Notes: generated by a model from the letters alone, not told the origin. A stretch of DNA of 64,000 nt from Cymbomonas tetramitiformis (GCA_001247695.2 LGRX02035290.1:1-64000), one strand, 5' to 3'. Shown: positions 11,287 to 23,121, counted from the first letter of the stretch. Program-made: numbers and translations.

Positions 11287-11958
11287 TCAAATGTGGATTT
11301 GCTCAGCATATAGCGTCGTAACACCATCGTCCTTGAACTTTCCCAAGCTGAAAGTAAACATACCAATTCCATCTTCTTCACCTCCTCGTAGCATACGCGC
11401 TCGTACCAGAGGATTCTTAAATACCAAGATCCACATGCATCTTCGCCCAACTGGACCATGTTCCAGATGACTTATCACATGCAAGCGGCCCGCACGGCTC
11501 AATCGTCTAAAATACGCAGCCCTGCTCTCTGTCATGTCTGTCAAGTAGTAAGAGGGCACATGCACACATGCCACCAAGCGGCTTGCCATCACGGCCAATG
11601 GTATTGCTAAGTCCGACACCGCAAACCACGGAGATGTGATAATGGCATCACACACACCATACTTCTCCTTCCAAATACGATAATTTCCTGGTTGTAATGC
11701 ATCACGTGCCTCTGCCCAGCCTAACTGAAGGTTCCAGTCATTGTTCATGACCTTCAAGTGAGGCCAGTGGTCCATCATGACCTCGCCTATGACGCCCACA
11801 CCTGCCCAGGGGTCCCATACACTTTTGATCGACTTCCAGTCAACCTCTGATGCCAAGCGTTTCACCTCTGTGGGAACAGTGATGTTCAGCTCCAGGCCCC
11901 AGTCCATCTGGCTACTATCCAAATTAACAGTCCTTTCATAAGGACTAAGAGTCAACAA
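11287..11958 (-). CDS. Methyltransferase-like protein of a retrotransposon, 223 aa
   Basis: Uninterrupted ORF. Residues 48-54 (W-D-P-W-A-G-V-G) match a SAM-binding motif I of amino-methylating DNA methyltransferases. ~50 residues later a strand ends in C-D-A-I-I-T-S-P-W-F (residues 103-112), which corresponds to catalytic motif IV (D/N/S-P-P-Y/F/W) with W for the second P. The order I then IV is the alpha/zeta type, unlike the gene at 2337. It lies downstream, on the same strand, of a Ty3-type integrase, so it may be an accessory ORF near the 3' end of that element. Activity is unproven and the recognition domain is not evident. Confidence 0.55.
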   Translation of the reverse strand: MLTLSPYERTVNLDSSQMDWGLELNITVPTEVKRLASEVDWKSIKSVWDPWAGVGVIGEVMMDHWPHLKVMNNDWNLQLGWAEARDALQPGNYRIWKEKYGVCDAIITSPWFAVSDLAIPLAVMASRLVACVHVPSYYLTDMTESRAAYFRRLSRAGRLHVISHLEHGPVGRRCMWILVFKNPLVRARMLRGGEEDGIGMFTFSLGKFKDDGVTTLYAEQIHI

Positions 11959-12562
11959 TCAATATTGGGCATCGTTTGTGGCCAATGGGTCCCAAAGTGT
12001 GTTTCCGCATCATATTTATGGGTCAAAGCAATGTTAAGAGATATTGGTACAAGCCTCAAGTGAATATAGTGTTACTGTTTAATGCGACGCTTTGGGGGTG
12101 TATTTCTGCGGTTTTCGATGAAAAAATCCCAGTCCTTTCACAAGGACTAAGCTATTTGCTGTGCTACCTAATTCCTTAAAGGTCCCATGAAAATTCGGAG
12201 GCCTATGTTGTCAAGTTCTCGAGCTGCTCTTTCTGTAGTGTCTTGTCAAAATTCTGATCCGAGGTCATCTCGGCCTTCAAAATATCGGTTGAAGTAGCAT
12301 AAATGACGAATAAATTATATTCCGGCGAATGACAAGAAAACGTGGAGAAAAAAACGCGTACCCCCATGGAAAACCTCGACTGTGGCGGTCAACATGCATG
12401 CCACTTGACATTGTAGGACGGAGCCTACCAAACTTCAAGTCCTGACGGAATTTCCGCCCGGGGGGCAAGCATGTCGGAGCTCGTTAAGGCATCGGAAAAA
12501 ATTATTGAAAAGTCGGTCCTTGTGAAAGGACTGTCGGCAACTACAGTCCTGTCACAAGGACT
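11929..12562. repeat. Four dispersed 18-bp hairpin repeats
   Basis: AGTCCTTTCATAAGGACT lies at 11929-11946, AGTCCTTTCACAAGGACT at 12131-12148, the reverse form at 12515-12532 and AGTCCTGTCACAAGGACT at 12545-12562. Each is a 7-bp stem with a 4-base loop. They surround the 5' end of the methyltransferase-like ORF and the gap before the integrase. Confidence 0.8.
12180..12310. repeat. Dispersed ~120-bp repeat, copy 1
   Basis: The sequence around GGAGGCCTATGTTGTCAAG, CTCGAGCTGCTCTTTCTG and ATCGGTTGAAGTAGCAT recurs at 36600-36720 and 36780-36915. Copies differ at roughly one base in ten by eye. The function is unknown; it is probably a non-autonomous element. Confidence 0.75.
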
Positions 12563-12590
12563 GCCGGATAGTAGCCACATCGCACTAGCC

Positions 12591-14416
12591 TCACGAACCT
12601 GAGACAGCTGGTGATGCGTGTCGTAGAGGCTCCCCCTCTTTGACAATCCTGTACGGCCCCACATCTGCGGGTAATAGCCGCATGCCTTCCTGCAAATCTG
12701 CAGACAACTGCCCTTCCTTCATCCCAAGCTTGTCCTGCAGCTCGCTGGACTCGGCATTCACCTCAGCCAGAGCTGCCCCAATCCTAGTGCCTGAGCACTT
12801 AGGACATTGCCACTCTCCGCTTGGTACCTGCGTCAGCGCTGGCTGGAAGCACCAAATGTGGTAACCTCGATTGCAGGTGTCACAGAGTAACATCTCTGCT
12901 TCACCATCCTCCCTGCAACACACCTCACATGCATGATGCTTGCCAGGGATCGCAGCACTACAGTCGTACTGGTCCTTAACTTGAAGGTGACATGGCGCGA
13001 TGTTCTGCACCGTGCTCTTCTCCCTCAGTTTGGTGGCATCCTCCAACGTCACCACTCCATCGCGTTGTATCTTCACCAGCTTGAGGATAGCAGGTTTGGT
13101 AGCTACCTCCATTCCTGTGCGAGGCTTCTGTCTGATATGTACGAAGTCCCCAACCTTAAACTGGTGTGGCTTCGGTCTATGACCACCACCACGCCTTCCT
13201 TCATACAATAAAGTATCTCGATGCTGTGCAATCTCCAGACTGCAACCTGCGCTTATCATGAGTCTGCGCACCAATGCTGCCCTGCGCAACAAGTCCTTGA
13301 CACGCGAGTCCTTCTCGCTGACCACTTCCTCTTCGAAGTTCAGACTGGGTGCTTTTCTCAAATCAGGTGGCCCCACTGCCTCCTGTGCGAATAGCAACGT
13401 GAAAGGTGCTACTCCGGTTGACTCCTGTCTCGCCGCATTGTAGCTCAGGACCAACGACCATAATAGCTCGTCCCATTCATAGTCCAACCCTTTCTCCAGG
13501 GCAAATTCTTGAAGCAAAATTTTATCGTGCGTACGACCCTCTCCGGGTGCCTTCGGGTGAATCAGGTGATATTACACGTCGGTCTATCAAACAGTCCCGA
13601 CACAGCTGCTCGAACTCACCTTCGAATTCTTTGCCTCCATCCACCAGACACTCTGCCGGCGCACCAAAGACAGACAAAACACGATTGCGGAATGCCGCCG
13701 CAATGGTGCTAGCCTCCTTGTCCAGGATGGGCACGCACACGATGAACCTGGTGTAGTGCTCAGTCATGATAAGCACCCGGCTATTACCAGACCTAGTCAC
13801 TCTTCTGGTCGGCCACGCCAAATCCAGTGACCACCGATACATGAAAGATTTTAATTCCAGGCAGGGGGGTCAATACTGCCTCCTCTCTGGCATAATGGGT
13901 CTTCACCCGCTGGCAGGTCTCGCATTGAGTCACCACTGCCTCCACGTCCTTCTTGAGGTCAGCCCACCAATGTCGCTGCCACAGAAGATTCTTTGTCCGT
14001 CTGATTCCCCAATGACCTGTTCGGGCGTGGTATTCGCGCACCAATGCTAAATGGTCCTCTGGCTTCGGTATCCTCAACTCCTTGCCTAGAGGGGTAATCA
14101 TGTAGATCTCGTCAGTTGCCTCATCCCATCGGTGACGCTCTGCACGCCTCTTTACCCGACGAGCCTCAGTCTCCGGCAGCTCAATATTGCCCTTGGACCT
14201 CAGCCACCTAAGGCACCAATCATCAGAATAAATGTCTCGATGCTGCTCTCTGTCAGCATGCTGTTCGGCGACACTAGCCATCAGCTCTGTGAGTCTGACG
14301 GTGGATTCGAGTCTGGGCAACCTCATCGCCCCTTTCCCGCCTGGCGGACTCCATGCCGGAATCGCAACGCTGTGCTGCGAGGTCTCACCTTGCTTGACGA
14401 AATGACTCCCATGCAC
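12591..14416 (-). pseudogene. Ty3-type integrase with C-terminal PHD finger (frameshifted)
   Basis: 14416-13793 carries an integrase zinc-binding motif H130-x4-H135...C165-x2-C168. After a +1 shift near 13850, 13842-13522 carries the core, with D in S-L-D-L-A-W-P-T and D in L-V-D-G-G-K-E-F. After a second shift near 13540, 13517-12591 carries the end of the core (S-Y-N-A-A-R-Q-E-S-T-G), a basic segment, and a C4HC3 PHD finger at residues ~197-241 (C-E-V-C, L-C-D-T-C, Y-H-I-W-C, C-P-K-C). A PHD finger here replaces the chromodomain often found after such integrases and could read histone marks to target integration. Two frameshifts and no reverse transcriptase make it non-functional. Confidence 0.8.
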
Positions 14417-14424
14417 TCCTACAA

Positions 14425-14500
14425 AGAATTCCCTAAAATTCCCTAAAATTTCCCTAAAATTTTCCTAAAATTTTCCTAAAATTTTCCTAAATATGACATT
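14425..14500. repeat. Short AT-rich tandem repeat (TTCCCTAAAA-like)
   Basis: About seven imperfect copies of TTTCCTAAAA occur. They resemble CCCTAAA telomere-type words but the unit is 10-11 bp and irregular, so they are treated as low-complexity DNA. Confidence 0.7.
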
Positions 14501-14654
14501 ATGACACATACTTAAGTATATAAACTATTGTATGTAAACATTGGGTCCTCCTAAAGTTGGGTAAATAGTGATTGGACAAGGTAAATGTATAAATTAAGTT
14601 TTAGGGAAATGACATAATATAAACCACTTCCATATTTAGGAAATCTGACGCGTT

Positions 14655-15120
14655 GCTATTGGCTAGATATTTAGGAAAACAGAATATACTGCTATGTTAT
14701 TGGTCCAATATTTAGGAAACCATAGGCACGGTGCTCTGCTATTGGCTAGATATTTAGGAAAACAGAATATACTGCTATGTCATTGGTCCAATATTTAGGA
14801 AACCATAGGCACGGTGCTCTGCTATTGGCTAGATATTTAGGAAAACCTAAAATACTGCTATGTTATTGGTCCAATGTTTAGGAAACCATAGGTACGGTGC
14901 TCTACTATTGGCTAGATATTTAGGAAAATCTAAAATACTGCTATGTTATTGGTCCAATGTTTAGGAAACCATAGGCACGGAGCTCTGCTATTGGCCAGAT
15001 ATGTAGGAAAACCTAAAATACTGCTATGCTATTGGTCCAATGTTTAGGAAACCATAGGCACGGAGCTCTGCTATTGGCGAGATGGATTGGAAACCCTAAT
15101 TTGCAGCTCTGTCATTGGTG
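14655..15120. repeat. 83-bp minisatellite, ~6 copies
   Basis: Units start near 14655, 14738, 14821, 14904, 14987 and 15070. Each has CTATTGGCTAGATATTTAGGAAAA, ATTGGTCCAAT and GGAAACCATAGGCACGG. The array sits immediately 3' of the Tnp2-like transposase, where CACTA-type elements carry subterminal repeats. That role is inference. Confidence 0.85.
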
Positions 15121-15179
15121 CATACTGTATGAGAAACTCCTTCACGGGCTCCACGCACAGGCTCCTCTACAACGATCAG

Positions 15180-18100
15180 GCAATTGTGCAATACGTCAGT
15201 GAAGTTTCGCTCAACTTACTGGATGGTGTTGGAAGCTGACCACGCTGGGCATGATAAGGTGAATCCGGCGGTCCCGTTAGTAACTGCCCGTGCGTACTTG
15301 ATGATAAAGGTGCATGACGTGGTAGTGTTGACTTCCAGGGAGATCAAGGAACATGGCTTTCGTGAGGATGGCGGCACATGGGACGATGAGATCTACACCG
15401 TTCTTTTTGTCCACCATCGTTACCCCTTGCTTTGCGTAGTACTCGTCTTCGACTTCTCTGTATGCAACGACCCGTGCCAGGCGACACACCACCCGCTGTG
15501 TTGCTGAGTTTCTCACAAGGTAGTATGCGAGAATTTTTGCGTAAGGGTAGCCTGGTGGTAGACCAAGCTCGCCGAACCCACTGACGGTACGAGAGAGAGA
15601 GAGACGTGGTAGGAGATTCGCTTGCTGGTTCGCATGTACTGGGAAGAATGCATCACCTCTTTGTCTAGGGACATCCTGAGGTAGACCATGATATCATAAT
15701 CCCCAGGCATTACATGCGCGTAATTTGACACCAGGCTATCAAGTTGCAGGCGCAGGTTGCATGGAAGAGTTGTGGGAGATAGGTGCCTCCCTGCGCCCAG
15801 GAAATAGCAGGGCGCATCCTCATCTTCTGCCGCGGGATCCGTTGCACGGCTGACAGCGGTCTTGCCAAATAAATTCGCCGCGAAGGCATACAACCCGCGC
15901 ATGTTAGGATTTCTGTAACGGTAGTCGTCTAGGGCATCGTCGTCACATATAGAGTTCACGATAGCTTCCACAGGCCTGTTTTTCACGTGCGTATCCTTTG
16001 CCACACCCTTTAGACGCTGAATGGCACGCTCCACCCACATCTCCATGGCGGCACCAACCTCACCCAAATAGTGCTCTTACTTGTCGAAACAGGTACACCA
16101 CTGCCAGCCTCAAGTTGTATGTCAGCAGCTTTAATATTCCTGTTTTTTCCAGGATATTTGCATGCTCTCGGAGGTGTTTGCCTGCTGCCGCTCTAGCTGC
16201 TTCCACGTCCGCAGTAGTCCACCCAGCAGTGTGCGTGCCCGAAGCTCGTACATAGTGCAACACCCCTCGGCGCAGGTGCTGCCAGGCATCCTCCATCGCC
16301 ATATTCCATTTTGCGAGTTGATCACCGATCACCAATGGGCTGTAGTAGATGACCCAGTTCAAGACATCCTCCATTGTGTACATGCCTGTCACTCAGGACC
16401 AACCTAGGTGCTTTAGTATGAGACCGTGTACGCATAGGTCTCCTAACGTCCCTCACAGCAAGCTTAACAACGTAAACCGTCTCAGGAATACTACGTGGCA
16501 CACGCCCCGGCTCTGCCTACTTCGCACACTCACCGAAATATTGCACAATATCGTTGTACTTGCGTATCACGTCGTGCGGAGGTTTCACGAGCTTCCCCCG
16601 AGCTTGCATTTCGTCCACAATCGTCTTAGGCAAAGTGAACGTCGAGTCGGGTACCCCTGACAATTTGCCCATCAACAGCTTCCAAAATCTCTTCACTACC
16701 CCGTATAAGACGCAGTGACCAAAGGGGACGGCGTAACCAAGCATGGGGTCGAAGTATGGGATTAGCTCGAGCGCCCCACGCCCGTGCCGTCCAGTAGATT
16801 TCGGGGATTCCCCTCCATCAACGGTTCTCGAAACCAACGCTTCATGCTCGTCTTTAGAAAGCATGAGCAGCTCTTCATCGGCATACACCTCAAATTTCCC
16901 CTGCACATTTGTCATTTGTAGTTTGACCGGCTTGGCATACCCCTTGAAATACATTCCCTTCCCGCCGGGGCCGCTCGTCCCTTCAAACAGGCTGTACGCA
17001 TCCACCCGGTAGCTGCCGACTCCCATTGTGATCCGCATCACCGAATCCGCATGCACCATTCCTAATAATACTTTCATCGTGTACGTCCTTTTGAGGAAAC
17101 TGTCGTACACGTCAAATCCCTGCCCAAGGCGTCGCATCTCGCTCTCGAATTGCGCCCATATCACAAGAGGGTGCTTCTCCTTCTGCCGAGGGCCGCGTGC
17201 GAGCCACAGAATGCGATGCCACGCGTCACGTTGCCGTACCTGCAAGCATCCAGTTCGGGTTTCCTTACACAAAAACACATGCTTCGGAGATAAGCCGACT
17301 TGCACCTCCCCATTTATCCCTCACGGCGTGTCATGCCGACTTGCATAATGTGACGAATGATGTTTGTGATGTTCTATCGACATTCATGTGTGCCTCGCAT
17401 ATTGCCAATCATGTGTGTGTGTGTGTGTGTGTGTGTGTTTATCCTTGGACCGACTCCTTTGGTACCCCGTAGCCACAGAAGATCGGCTGCACTATGTACC
17501 CACGCCGGGGATCAAAGAATTCAACACACATTCCGGGACACGTATCCGGAATCTCCGGAGCTCACTCGTGAAGAATGGGACCCCCTAAGCCTGTGTGTGT
17601 GTGTGTGTGTGTGTGCGGCTCACTGCATAGCCTACATTCAAGGTTTGTCGCCCCATAGGCCTACCCGCGCGCCACTGCATCGACATTCTGATTGGGCTTA
17701 CCGTGATGTGCAGATCATCGCACGTAAGCACACCAACGCCCATGGAGTATGACCTGCTCGCAATAAAAGCATTTGTCACTAGATTGATACGAAGGAGCTG
17801 TGAAATACAACAACCGTGCTGGCCGATGTCGCACCCGATGTCTGAGTTCCATACTTGGGCGTCATCCGCCCCGGGTGAGATTACCATCGAGCGGTGCTCC
17901 GCATACTCCACACCTGGATCCCCCCCTGCGGTGGAGGCTCTTCGGCTGTAAACGATGCCGGCGAAAGCAAGGCACCTCCGGCGACCTGATCGATGCGCTT
18001 GGCCAACGCTGCCGTCCAGAAGTCACGTCCCGTTCGGGCATCCCGCCGGGCCCGTTGCTTACAGAACTCCGGGTCACGCATCCAACGTCGTATAGTACGC

Positions 18101-19090
18101 TCCGGTGCAAAGTGATAATACCAATCCCGTGGACGGATCTCCTCTCCATGCGCGGTGCGTATGACCTCGAACCGTTTCTCCTTGCACGTACGCAGTGCGA
18201 CACCCTCGGAGTCCGTTTCCAATACGGTGTCACAGATTTGGTTCTTGTCCCAAGAGCTCGGATTCTCGCCTGGGGGGTAATGCCGGCACCAATTCACGCA
18301 TACATGCACCGCATGCTCCATGTGCGACCTGGTCTTCAAAAACTTCCTCATTCTATACAGACTTCCAGGAAGATTGCACTTTCCGGGTCCCCCCATGAGC
18401 ATGATCATGGCCTTCAAAAACCTATCAAATGATGGCCTCGACCAATTCTCCGCCCTTCGCAGCTCCATAAAGTAGCAGACCGCCTCACCCACTGTCAAGC
18501 AGCCGGCATCCGTATCCCCTACGAATAAGGGGTCATCGGCCGCTGCATCCAAAATAAGCTCCGTTTTTTCAGGCAGGAATGCCTCCAGCTCCGAGGAGGC
18601 ATCGCTCCACAGATCTTCTTCCTCGCAGTTGTGTTCTTCGAATATCTACATCCAATGGCAAGTGAACACCCAATGGTCGTGAGCATTAGGAAGCGAGTCT
18701 CAAAGGAACCACGTGGCATATCGAAGGGTGGCCACGGGGGGCCTGCCTGCTACCTGCTTAAATACACTTGTGACCCGCTCGTCCTCCGCATCCGGGGCGT
18801 CCGCAGCTGCATCAAGCAGTTTCTCTACATCTATTCCGTCGTCCTCCTCGTCTGACTCCTGCTGGTTGTCCAATAATCTTGCCTGCTCCTCGTCGAAGAA
18901 TACGTCCACCTCAGGAGGGAGTCCATGTACAACATAATCCCTGTTTCCAGAACTTGGCAGCTCCATCACACGATACCGATTGTCCATGCCCCGCATGAGC
19001 TCGTCCTCCATGAACGTCACCGATGACCAGCACTCCTGTGTTCCTGCGCAGGTGCCACAACTCAACACGCTTCCAGGATATATTACAGTA
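15180..19090 (-). CDS. Tnp2-type (CACTA-like) transposase, multi-exon, partly decayed
   Basis: Best exons: ~19090-18754, 18645-17914, ~17880-17640, 17239-16534 and 16385-~15190. Good splice sites are TTTAAGCAG|gtagca (18754), ggatgtag| (18645), ATCCAG|gtgtgg (17914), gcttgcag| (17239), TTTCG|gtgagt (16534) and gagtgacag| (16385). Tnp2 hallmarks in order: a conserved L-P-G-S-L-Y-R-M-R-K-F-L segment followed by a Cys/His region; Y-H-F-A-P-E-R-T-I-R-R; S-Y-S-M-G-V-G-V-L-T; L-I-P-Y-F-D-P-M-L-G-Y...H-C-V-L-Y-G-V-V-K-R-F; T-Y-N-L-R-L-A-V...V-R-A-L-F; and E-M-W-V-E-R-A-I-Q-R-L-K. A one-base shift near 16066 and a (TC)n slip near 15595 break the last exon, so this copy is probably inactive. An acidic stretch precedes the core. 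Confidence 0.7.
17411..17620. repeat. Two (GT)n microsatellites in a transposase intron
   Basis: TG dinucleotide runs of ~28 bp (17411-17438) and ~26 bp (17592-17617) lie in the interval between the 17914-17640 and 17239 exon blocks. They are consistent with intronic sequence. Confidence 0.85.
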
Positions 19091-19099
19091 ATCACTCAC

Positions 19100-19777
19100 T
19101 TTTAAGAAAACCCGACGTTAAGAAACCACCAGCGTTTGGGGGGGTGCCAACTCGATGAGTACGGCTGGTGGCCTTTTCGGTAAGAAAATTTAAAAAAAGC
19201 AACCTTTGTCTTTGGCGCCGCGAAGGCGCCTGAAATTATGGCCGCTTTAAGCGTTTATCAATGAAAAATTAAGAAAATAGCTGGCTAATTGAAGAAAATG
19301 GCTTACTATTCTTCAGGTTCTCTTATGACGCTGACGCTGGCGGGGGGGGTTACCCAACTCGATGAGTACGGCTGGTGGCCCAAAATCACTGTTTTCTTAA
19401 ATATGGGCGATTTGTAGTTACACTCAGCTCCCTGTTGACAGGATCGACTCTTTTTGCAATCAATGCGCCCCGCTCCCTGGCAGCACAGCCAACAATGAAG
19501 TTATTGCATTTCCAGTTAGTTCAAATTACAGCCGTCACGCTAAAATGTTGTCCTTCCTTCCTTCACAAACGAAAACTAAACTCTGTGAGTTCCTAATTCT
19601 GCTCAAGGGCAGGCTGCTTCCCCACGGAATTCTTAGCACTTTGCACTGTATTCTTTTTTATTCGAATCATATGCTGGCAGACGGCCAACTCCATGTGTGG
19701 AAGGCACGGCGTCGAGGCGCGCGATATAAAAACTTTTGACAACTGTTCAGACTTTCTTGTCGTTCCGCACAGGGCTA
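19100..19777. other. Non-coding gap with a repeated 27-bp word
   Basis: CCAACTCGATGAGTACGGCTGGTGGCC (two pieces here: CCAACTCGATGAG and TACGGCTGGTGGCC) occurs at ~19148 and ~19353, each preceded by a G run. No convincing exon is seen in the rest. Confidence 0.5.
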
Positions 19778-22700
19778 TCATGGCGTCCAAAAATGCCGTG
19801 CGCGCAGCGCCGGAATCCGGTCCATGCCGAAGTTGCCACGGCACTCTGCCACGTTCAAAGCGCCACGTTCTATGCCAGCCTCGTCCGTCCACGCGACCTC
19901 GTAGTTCCGTTTCACTGAGATAGCCGGAACGATTTTCATATTCATGTCAACCAGCTCCTCCAACGTCCAGGACTCCACCTTAAAGTCGCCGTGAAAAATG
20001 CTGTAGTCGAACCTTGCCAGTGGCTCCACCGTGCCTTCTTCATCTCCGTCGTCCGCCGCCACTAGGTGGCATCGCATTATCTCCGGATGTCCCATCGTGC
20101 GCCAATGTGATGCTGCGCCGATGGTCTCGTGTTCGATCACCGTTTGTCCCACGTAGACGTCCACCTCTCGCTCTGTACCCTCCTTATCGTTCACCACGGC
20201 CCCGAAATAGTCACCAAACGTGGTATGCGAATCGGTCTCGAACGCTTCGATTGCGTCATCGGTGTGGACTTTTTATTACCATACACTTTCGTTTTGCCGT
20301 CGCGGTCATCGACGTTCTCTTTGTGAGCACCCCCCTTCCGGTTCGGATCACTTTGCACATGTCATCCTCGGCATCCTCTGCCATGCTTTGCCCCGTTCGG
20401 GCTGCACGTTTAGGGCGCGGTGCAACAGATGCTGCCGCTTCCTGCGCGTCCGGCTGCGACGCACTCACTTTGAAAGCAGCACTCAGAGTCGGACACTTCT
20501 TTGCGCGCTTTCGCAGGTCCTTAGTCCACTGCTCACATCTCCTTCAGGGCGTCCTTACGCCATCCTTCCGTTCCATGTTGCGTTCCAAATACCGTGTCCT
20601 CTTTATTGATTTTATCCCCCCCTCCCGGCCAGCAATAAAGTATTTTCAGCAATAAGGGTTTGAGCACGAAAACTTATTTAAATTCGGTATTCTTATTTGT
20701 TTTATGATACCTACGACCAAGTTATATTTATTTAATTATCCGACTTTATTGTTTGTTGTTTATCGATTCACAATATTTGCTACCAAGACTTAATTACATT
20801 CGATCATTGTTGTTAGTTTTTTGTTTGTTGTCTGTGGCCACAAATAACGGTAAATATAAATAAATATTCATACCTCAAATCTAATCTTCAATACTCCAGC
20901 ACAGCATAGGCACTATGAACACACGAGAGACACGGAACGAATAAATCAAATCAATATTGGTCGACAATATGCACCTGTGGATGATCCATGCCGACACCGT
21001 ATACATTTCGGTTTTGCACAGTGCAGAATTTAATCTTCAATACGCCAGCATAGCAGAGGCACTATGGACAACCGAGAGATACGGAACGAATAAATCCGTC
21101 AAATCAATAATTTTGGCCGACAATATCAGTGTGTCTGCAAAATACATAGAAGGTCTCCCAGCTACCTAGCACTACTATCATAGTTATAGTAGCTAGTAGC
21201 TTTCGGGACCGCCTGGTCTCCATCTCGAATGAAAATGGTCTCCATCTCATACGTATGGATACACGTATGGGAGATCTGCCGTACCCGTATTGTTGAACCC
21301 AGATTTAATTATCGCTTATTTTATGTTTATCATTGAGTCGGACATATCTTTATATATTTACCCACTTTATTGTTTTATACACTCGCGAGCGTCGGATATT
21401 TAAATATTTTTGTAACTATTCCTTGTTTTATTGCTTTTAAATGCGAAACATTAATTTATTTTCTTAACTATTCCTTAAGACGTAGAAAAATCCAAATATT
21501 TATTTAATTTTGAAAATCAATAAAGAGGACACGGTACTTTAAACCCGGGCATTGGTACCACCTCAAAGACGGTCTGGGCTGTCATGTGAACTCGTTTGCG
21601 AGTCTCCCGCGCTACGCGCTGCACGTGCTCAACCAATGCCTTCTCATCCAAATGCTGAACTTGCGGGAGTAGCTTCTGCTTTTCCCGCATCAAGTCTTCG
21701 TATGCTGTTGGAACCATACCGAATGCTACGCTCAGCTTGCGCTTGTTGCCTGACACCGCAATAAGCAAACCCCCCGCCAGCGCTCGCTCGCTGCTCCGAC
21801 GGCGATGCAGGTACGAATATATGCAGGTATGTTTCCATGTGCTGTAGGTGTACAGGCGAGGGGCACACATGGATAAGGCACCTACCAGCAATCGTGTTCT
21901 CCCTCTGCTGTTCATATTGCGTCAGCTCCGGTGCCCTTGCTTTAGGTCGAGGCGCTGCTGCCGTTAGTGGCGCTCCTCCTGGTGCGCAGCGCACTCCTGG
22001 GCTACCCCGTTGCGGTCTCCCGGCAGCCTCTGGTGCTGGTGCGGTAACCGTGGCGTGAGTTCGTGGGCTCCGTCGAGGCGCTGGCGCCGTTAGTGGCGCT
22101 CCTCCCGGTGGCAGCGCACTCCTGGGCTACCCCGTTGCGGTGTCCCGGCAGCCTCTGGTGCTGGTGCAGTAACCGTGGCGTGAGTTCGCGGGCTCCGTCG
22201 AGGCGTTGCTGCCGTTAGTTGCGCTCCTCCTGGTGCGCAGCGCACTCCTGGGCTACCCCATTGCGGTGTCCCGGCAGCCTCTGGTGCTGGTGCAGTAACC
22301 GTGGCGTGAGTTCGTGGGCTCCGTCGAGGTGCTGCTGCGCCGTTAGTTGCGCTCCTCCTGGTGCGCAGCGCACTCCTGGGCTACCCCGTTGCGGTGTCCC
22401 GGCAGCCTCTGGTGCTGGTGCAGTAAGCGATATCGCCAAGTCCGGGCGTTTTTCTCGGACTCCTCCTATGTTAAATGCCTGCACCGCCTGTATGTCACTG
22501 TTTTGACGCATTTCCGTTGTCGTGCCCTTCGGGCCCAGATTACGTCGGTTGTTTAGACGTCGAATAATCTTCGTCTTTGCAGTGGCTTCATCCAGCTCGG
22601 GATGCAGCTCTCGCAGCCCCTTCACACACATGTCAAAACGCTCTTGGGCCGCGGAGTCCTTTACCCAATACGCACTCGTGGTTTTGTCCACAATCTGCTT

Positions 22701-23121
22701 AGCCACCACGTCGAATGCCACGGGGCATTTCCGTATGCAAATTTCTACTTTCAAATGTGGGCCGTTTCTCACACGTTTCCTTCCTGATTCGACCACCAGT
22801 GCCTCATCATCAGGGTTTTTGTAAGATCGTCAGAAGATCACAGGGAGGGGGCACGTGTTCAAAGGTAGTGCACACCATGGGACCAAAGGCATTGCATGAG
22901 AACACTGTACCTTTTGCTGCCGTCTGTTCGGCTCCCTCCGCCGGCTGCATACTTGTCGCTGCAGGAATGACATTGCCCTCCTTCTGCTGAGGCGGTTCCG
23001 TCTCCGGCGCGCTCGTTTGTGGGATCTGGCTTGGCGCGAACTGCACATGCCGGGTTTTGGGTAGTACCCCTGCTTGATGACAGATTGCCTTTGTAGCCTG
23101 CGAGGCCGCAACACGTTTCAT
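19778..23121 (-). CDS. Candidate upstream exons of the Tnp2 gene or a separate accessory ORF
   Basis: Minus-strand coding-looking blocks lie at 23121-22810, 22796-~22430, ~21740-21537, ~20590-20560, 20468-20256 and 20197-19778. They are basic/Ser-rich, then helical with charged residues (D-E-A-T-A-K-T-K-I-I-R-R-L), then a compact beta-rich block at 20197-19778 with V-D-V-Y-V-G-Q-T-V-I and W-T-L-E-E-L-V-D. No family is recognised. Same strand and spacing suggest the N-terminal part of the Tnp2-like gene, but the joins are not resolved. The block at ~21540 is interrupted by the insertion at 20592-21534. Confidence 0.35.
20592..21534. mobile_element. 943-bp non-autonomous element with 22-bp TIRs and TA target duplication
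   Basis: The ends are CCGTGTCCTCTTTATTGATT... and its inverted copy (22 bp match), flanked by TA on both sides (20590-20591 and 21535-21536). The interior is AT-rich with a repeated ~100-bp segment (20885-20960 and 21030-21130) and no transposase. TA duplication fits the Tc1/mariner superfamily. Removing the element and one TA leaves an open minus-strand frame across the site, so it landed in an exon. Confidence 0.75.
21950..22430. repeat. ~126-bp tandem repeat, 4 copies
   Basis: The marker CGCTCCTCCTGGTGCGCAGC recurs at 21971, 22097, 22222 and 22350. The unit is GC-rich and ends in CTCTGGTGCTGGTGCAGTAA-like sequence. It abuts the coding block at 22796-22430. Confidence 0.9.

Noticed and set aside
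15184..15507. Plus-strand ORF of 107 codons
   Set aside because: Antisense to the last transposase exon, which has clear Tnp2 family support on the minus strand.
20014..20655. 213-codon plus-strand ORF
   Set aside because: Arg/Ser/Pro-rich antisense reading that crosses the boundary of the TA-flanked insertion.
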